Assembly (NCBI RefSeq): GCF_050436995.1
Contig: NC_134753.1
Coordinates: 10,974,001-11,038,000 of the forward strand
DNA from: Anticarsia gemmatalis
Taxonomy: Eukaryota > Arthropoda > Insecta > Lepidoptera > Erebidae
DNA: 64,000 nucleotides
Direction of reading: 5' to 3'
Shown: one piece after another, positions 59,801 through 64,000 of the stretch
How positions within the stretch are numbered: the first letter of the stretch is position 1
Layout of the letters: each line of letters begins with the position of its first letter
Made by a program: the position numbers and the translations under genes
Notes under the pieces: generated by a model
The model's input: only the letters and a program-made list of their open reading frames with translations
The model's database searches: none
Told to the model about the DNA's origin: nothing

Positions 59801-61968
59801 GTATTATCTCAAGCCTGATATCACCCTCAAACATCAAATAATAATGAATCGCCACCTCGATCGTGCATTAAGACCTTTGTGTCCCTATTTTGCCTGCATA
59901 CCTGCATTTCTACAAAATAATATCACTAATGTCAATATTCCAGACCCACATAGTCCTCCTAAGCCGCGAGACCGGTAAGGAAGTGAAGCGGTTCCGTACA
60001 GAGACGCTGTTCTACTTACACATCATCAATTGTTTCGAACACAACGGCAACCTGGTGGTGGACCTCTGCGCTTACAAGGACTCTAAAGTTATTGATGGAA
60101 TGTATATTCATGCTATTGAGGTGAGACTTCATATTTTAACAAGGCGTAATACATTATGTAGGCTTAGGATCTTTCTTCATGAAAGCTATTGAAAAAGATG
60201 CTTGTAGATGCAAAAATTACCTCCACATGGGTGTCCATGTATCTAATTAATCAGAGCGTGTCTGCGCTTACAAACTTTCATTTCCTGTGTTAGGGTATAA
60301 ATAAAAAAGCCCCAACTTTCTCCTTGCGAAATTTGATCAAAATTGGGTCATTATAAACTTTCACATGTATGGTAAAAAATATGTTTCGAAAAAACTTATT
60401 ATCGACTATGTAGAAAAATATATAATGTCTTAATGTATTATGTATGACATATCATAAGGATTGTAAAAAAATATAACTGCCTCTACGGCCTCATATCTAT
60501 TATCATAATTCTTGTAGACGATGCAACACAACGCAGACTACGCGAACTGGTTCCGAGCTCGTCCGAAGCGGCTGGAGGTGAGCCTGGACGCGCCCAAGCT
60601 CACCAAGATGACCAACACCACCCTCGCCGACCTCGGCTGTGAAACACCCAGGATACATTACGATCTGCATAATGGTAAGATTTGTAACTCTCGATCATGA
60701 TTTTCTTGGGTATTTTTGAATACAATATTTAAATGCCCCCTAATAAATAAGAGGTAAATAGAGAGTTTACTAAATATCGACACAAAGATTTCATGATTAA
60801 GCATTACAAAAGAAAGTACATAGGAGTATATATTTCGTAATATACCTATATAAACACGAATTTAAAGTCATGGAATTTGTTGATTTGGAAAGAGAGTTAG
60901 CCACTTGCAATTGTGCCGTTTACAGTGTTTTAATAAACATCGTTTATGTAATATTTAATGTTTGTTGCAGGACGTAATTACAGGTATTTCTACGCCATCA
61001 GCTCAGATGTGGACGCTGAAAACCCCGGAGCGGTGAGATAAAATACTTTTACATTCATGCCATCAAGCGTCTAACTCATTACTTTTACTACCTCTACCAC
61101 GTGTAGCTCCGTGTGTTGGTGTCATCATAGTGGATTATGTTCTGACTGACTTTTCTTTATGTTCATCGAAATACAAACGTAATACAGCTGTTGTAGCGAG
61201 TGTGACGAGATTCTTGGTCCTTTGTATCCGTTCCACACTTGTAAAAAATATTTTCAGAGGTGTAAACTATGTGCTTAAAATTGGCGTCAGTAGAGCCATT
61301 CTTAAATTAAAATGTTGTAAACTAAAACATGTAATATTTCAGGTAATTAAGGTAGACACAAAGACTGGAGAAACAAAAATCTGGTGTGACACAAACTGTT
61401 ATCCAAGTGAACCTATATTCGTGCCAGCGCCTAATGCTAAGGTAAAGCAACTTTTAACTGAACAATTCAATACGTACAATTTAAATATTTCTCAAGTTTT
61501 GGTACTTAATAAAAACGTTTTACTTTTTAATTAAAAGATTCGTGAAATAATATCTAAGAGTTATATGATAAATCCGGCCCTAGTTTTACATCATCTTTGG
61601 TTTTGAAGTAGTGACTACATAAATAGGATTTCTCGTATCATGAATGACTTCTATATACAAGCGTCTTAGAGTTAGGTAAAATGTGTGTTCGCGTTAATTC
61701 CCCTATTATATTATGTAATAACCGAAAGTTTCAAAGATATGACAGAGCAATGACTTCTTAATTGCATATTAACTATTACAATTGTTTACAGGATGAAGAC
61801 GAAGGTGTCCTACTAAGCGCAGTGGTATGGGGAGGAGAGGACTCCCAGACGGTTGCCCTTCTAGTATTAGACTCGAAGACCATGGAGCAGCTCGCCAGGG
61901 TTAAGTTCCACACCCCATCACCAGCGCCCAAGTGCTTACATGGATGGTTCTTACCAAGAAACGCTTGA
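50843..61968 (+). CDS. ninaB: ninaB, carotenoid isomerooxygenase
   Basis: Carotenoid-cleaving, isomerising non-heme iron enzyme that makes retinal for visual pigments. Thirteen coding exons with consistent phases: 50843-50969, 52986-53097, 54376-54522, 55181-55291, 55629-55726, 58153-58233, 58380-58460, 59477-59601, 59944-60120, 60518-60674, 60971-61032, 61343-61441, 61792-61968. The product has 517 residues from ATG 50843, or 509 from ATG 50867. All four iron His motifs are present: NHTSHPHV, PSYMHTFG, FYLHIINCFE and LHGWF. The three second-shell Glu motifs are also there: FTEGPII, CETPRIHYD and YPSEPIFVP. LYPNCDASVWLRSCEEEV and EQPLSVSL are hallmarks of insect NinaB. It lacks the roughly 100-residue variable insert that Drosophila NinaB has before CETPR. 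An acceptor-like ttcag sits 8 bp before ATG 50843, so a non-coding 5' exon is likely. No damage is seen. Confidence 0.95.
51742..51962 (-). repeat. tRNA-derived SINE, copy 2, truncated at its tRNA end
   Basis: It matches the 31920-32205 copy through ggacaactcacacacggtca and on to the B-box complement gggattcgaacccacc. It is then cut off before the A box by unrelated sequence (atgatacgatatgtttatta). Confidence 0.75.
52541..52667. repeat. Hairpin MITE family 'N', copy 1 (ninaB intron 1)
   Basis: The ends gtagcacgattctctac and gtagagaatcgcgctgc are near-perfect inverted repeats. The middle contains cgtgctgatcaaattttcgt, as in the other three copies. Confidence 0.75.
53098..54375 (+). other. ninaB intron 2
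   Basis: Phase-2 intron holding hairpin copy 2 and a SINE-like fragment at 54205-54330 (cacaaagtacaaccagaccc; tcaatggtaatggcgtgtcg). Confidence 0.7.
53342..53497. repeat. Hairpin MITE family 'N', copy 2 (ninaB intron 2)
   Basis: Ends gtagcgcgattctctac and gaagagaatcgcgctac. The core is cgctagaggcgctgatcaga followed by ttttcatccaaaatttctt. Confidence 0.8.
54523..55180 (+). other. ninaB intron 3 with a repeat trace
   Basis: A degraded copy of the agctgac...tagatt retroelement end lies at about 54570-54729 (agctgacctgtgcggatccg; agtaagtatagattta). The rest is AT-rich. Confidence 0.55.
55727..58152 (+). other. ninaB intron 5, the longest, with repeat fragments
   Basis: It contains a short piece of the 10530-type repeat at 56518-56562 (gagacccttgcccaacagtg) and a retroelement-end fragment at 57108-57312. 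The remainder is AT-rich with no coding signal. It ends tttcttttcccag. Confidence 0.65.
57108..57312. repeat. Retroelement-end repeat fragment in ninaB intron 5
   Basis: tcctactaatattgtaaatg, gaatgaaatttggtgtgaag and cacgcggacgaagttgcagg mark a common insect LINE 3' end, related to 40325-40530. Confidence 0.65.
58763..59181. mobile_element. Foldback or TIR element rich in GCTCG words
   Basis: The ends carry inverted cagcgcagac (58770) and gtctgcgctg (59165), extended imperfectly by cttagggt and gggccttag. Inside are a 42-bp near-perfect palindrome (58869-58910) and a cluster of gctcgag and cgcgagc words at 59080-59150. Its 127-residue ORF has no recognised domain. Borders are approximate. 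Confidence 0.55.
59271..59453. repeat. Hairpin MITE family 'N', copy 3 (ninaB intron 8)
   Basis: The core acgacgcccgtcagaggcgc is followed by ggatcagattttcatacaaa. The ends (ttctctcccactatcgac; gtcaatagtaatggagaat) are more diverged than in copies 1 and 2. Confidence 0.7.
59602..61791 (+). other. ninaB introns 9-13
   Basis: Five short introns (59602-59943, 60121-60517, 60675-60970, 61033-61342, 61442-61791) between the last exons. All have GT-AG borders and AT-rich content. No other feature was recognised in them. Confidence 0.7.
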
Positions 61969-62267
61969 ACCAAAGATCTTTAGTTTTAGTGCAGTGTCTA
62001 AGCAGAGTTTCTAATAGACAGATTGTTTAATTTGTCGGAGATTTCTTTCGGGATTCGAAGTTTTTACGACAATGTGGATGTTCAATATAAAGTACATCAA
62101 ATTATACCTTACCTCTATGTGGTGTGGTAGAGACTAAAGAATACCGCTTGCTACGATTCCTACAAACATCTTTTGTTGTTAAATTGATGTTGCGCAAAAC
62201 TTTTAATCTACTTGATATCGTATCGTCTTTATGACGAAAGTTTTACATAAGTTGTACTAGAAAAATA

Positions 62268-62364
62268 GTTCTTACGACGCCCACTAGAGGCGCTAATGCC
62301 GACTGACATACAAAACTTCTCGGCAGCCGGTTGTCGACAGTCGATAGTGGTAGAGAATCGCGCT
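62268..62364. repeat. Hairpin MITE family 'N', copy 4 (ninaB 3' UTR), half element
   Basis: Only the core and right end are clear: acgacgcccactagaggcgc, then gtcgatagtggtagagaatc and gcgct. The left terminus is missing or unrecognisable. Confidence 0.7.
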
Positions 62365-62627
62365 CCAGTTGTGATTTAGCAAGAAACTCTGTCGTTCAAA
62401 GACTGTTTTAAGTTTATGATTGTAAATAATATAGAATTAGTTCCCTGATCGCCAATCCGCCTAGTAAAAGGTGATCTTTTAATCTTCGAGTTTATCTTAA
62501 AAGAGAATGTTACTCGCTTATTGTACATTATGTTAGTATTAGTTTAAGACCAAAGTAATGTGAATGTGTTGTTTCAATTGTTTGAAATGTGTCTGTAACT
62601 GAATGTTGTCGAGCTTTTTTATGTTTT

Positions 62628-62633
62628 ATTAAA
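62628..62633 (+). terminator. Candidate poly(A) signal of ninaB (ATTAAA)
   Basis: A common variant signal about 660 bp after the stop codon, followed by GT-rich sequence. I saw no AATAAA between the stop and this point. Confidence 0.4.
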
Positions 62634-62974
62634 TAACTTTTACTGTGTACATTTTGTTTTCATTTTTTACCCCAAGCTTATGAAGAAATTTTTTTTAGAT
62701 TTTCTTTTACTCTGCTGACGTCTATCTCGCAACGCAAGTCGAGTAAAAAAAGCGGTACTACTAACATAAAGCTCAATAGTGGGTTTGTTTCTTTAAAAGG
62801 AAATTTAGGAACCATCATTCGAAATTGAAAAAAAAAAAGTTGTGTTGAATATAATGTTTTTGAAGGCTAGATAGAGGCTATATAACATCACGCTATGACT
62901 AATAATAAGATTCGAACAGAAAAAAAAGGGAAATTAAAGTCCACACGAACTAAGTTACTGGTTTCATTCATTTG

Positions 62975-63150
62975 TCGTATGGTCAGTGGTCAACCTAATG
63001 TCAAAGTTGTTCAAGCCGCCCGAAGGCCTTTGACATGGCTTAACGACAGTTATCTTATTGATAAGAACCGGGACCGACTTTTTATGCCCTCCGAAGCACG
63101 GAGACGCTCAGTTCAAATACCACTATGCGGCCACCCATCTATGGAATGAC
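62975..63150. repeat. Dispersed repeat fragment
   Basis: caagccgcccgaaggccttt is shared in diverged form with 25685-25740. caaataccactatgcggcca followed by cccatctatgg is shared with caaataccattatgtggtca near 38439. A composite retroelement end is likely. Confidence 0.55.
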
Positions 63151-64000
63151 CGGTGAGTGCAACGAGCCACGAGCGCATAAGTAGCTAAAATAGATTAAAT
63201 TACTTCTAGACATGAAAGACGTCGTTGTTTACCTTGCACTTAGATCATAATTATCTCACCTAGCAATTATACGCCGGTCGCTTGGCGCCCCAGACATGCT
63301 TGTATAATTACAATTATCTTAGTTGTTATGACACAGCTAATTGTATCAACTACGTTTAATCTATGATTATGAACTGTGTGTCTTTTCAATTGTAGAGATT
63401 AGGTACTTTTTATGTAGTTTTTTATTACACTACTTCAGTTCAGTAAGAGAATAGTAACATGCTATAGACATTCCCAAGTTCGATTGCCGGGTTGAGAGGT
63501 TTTCAGTAAAGGTCTTACTCTTCACTTGTTCATCCAGGTTTGATTACCAACTGTTAACATTTTAGTTTTGTCTTTGACATTGGTATAATATAGGTACATT
63601 CCTACTACAAAATAGAAATCAGAATATCCAATTACACTTCCTGCAAGCCTAAAACACAAAATATCAAAGTTAAGGGCATTCTACGTAACCATTCCATTAA
63701 CAACAAAGTCATCACTAACAAACAAAGAATACTTTTCTAATTACTTCCTAGTAAATACAATATCAATATAAAAGTCATCATCCATTTTTTCTACTGAAAG
63801 TAAACATCTCAGTTACCAAAACCACTTGGCGAGAAGTTAATCCAATTAACGAGTATGTGCACAGTTAGACAAACATGATAACTAATATACTTACGTGTGA
63901 ACCAATATTGACCATGTTCATACTCATTGGCACAGTAGTGCATGGAATACCATAGGAAACTACCGTTTACTAGTGCAAAGAACACCAGAGTTTGAAATTA

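Larger units (their letters stand above)
61969..64000 (+). other. ninaB 3' UTR and downstream sequence
   Basis: The 3' UTR probably ends soon after the ATTAAA at 62628-62633, which is followed by a GT-rich stretch (tttactgtgtacattttgtt). Hairpin copy 4 is inside it. A repeat fragment is at 62975-63150. From 63150 to the end the sequence is AT-rich with no recognised gene. Confidence 0.5.

Noticed and set aside
61130..61534. 134-residue ORF
   Set aside because: Only its middle (61343-61441) is a real ninaB exon; the rest is intron read-through.
1..64000. A multi-gene 'system' linking the three genes
   Set aside because: PLC beta, an MDH-like protein and ninaB share no pathway step, and spacing of 10 kb or more gives no sign of shared regulation. 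Their proximity is treated as chance.

Overview
This is a piece of insect nuclear DNA, almost certainly from a moth or butterfly (Lepidoptera). The sequence is AT-rich, with GT-AG introns of 43 bp to about 5 kb, tRNA-derived SINE pieces and several dispersed repeat types that look lepidopteran. There are no bacterial-style operons. I found three protein-coding genes, all on the + strand and all rebuilt exon by exon with matching splice phases. None of the three could be recognised from one long ORF.

Region 1 (1-24056) is the 3' two thirds of a phospholipase C beta gene, closest in kind to Drosophila Plc21C and vertebrate PLCB1/3. The window enters inside the catalytic X domain and runs through the X-Y linker, Y domain, C2 domain and the C-terminal coiled coil to the stop at 24054-24056. 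Its introns hold a 1.6-kb hairpin element (14602-16199), a 1.26-kb terminal-inverted-repeat element with nested palindromes and a 21-bp minisatellite (16909-18167), a palindromic MITE (3814-4124) and older repeat debris. Near its 3' end a 120-bp coiled-coil exon, with its splice sites, is present four times in tandem at a 163-bp period.

Region 2 (24057-34404) has no recognisable gene. Its first part is the PLC 3' UTR, possibly very long. It then holds a SINE on the minus strand (31920-32205) and a decayed Tc1-type transposon with perfect inverted ends (32365-33888).

Region 3 (34405-39426) is a complete seven-exon gene for a 403-residue, very divergent mitochondrial-type malate dehydrogenase relative. 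It keeps a presequence-like N terminus and the NAD-binding glycine loop, but by eye it has lost both catalytic residues (Asp and His) and gained a cysteine-rich tail, so it is probably a pseudoenzyme.

Region 4 (39427-50842) is about 11 kb of intergenic sequence with repeat fragments and one TATA-type promoter candidate.

Region 5 (50843-61968) is a complete 13-coding-exon ninaB gene (carotenoid isomerooxygenase, the enzyme that makes visual chromophore), with all iron-binding His and second-shell Glu motifs present. A small family of hairpin MITEs sits in its introns and 3' flank. The remainder (61969-64000) is 3' UTR and repeat debris.

The three genes do not form a pathway. The window contains ordinary conserved genes plus two unusual things: the quadruplicated PLC exon and the catalytically degenerate MDH-like gene. 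Repeat family names are deliberately left general because no database could be searched.
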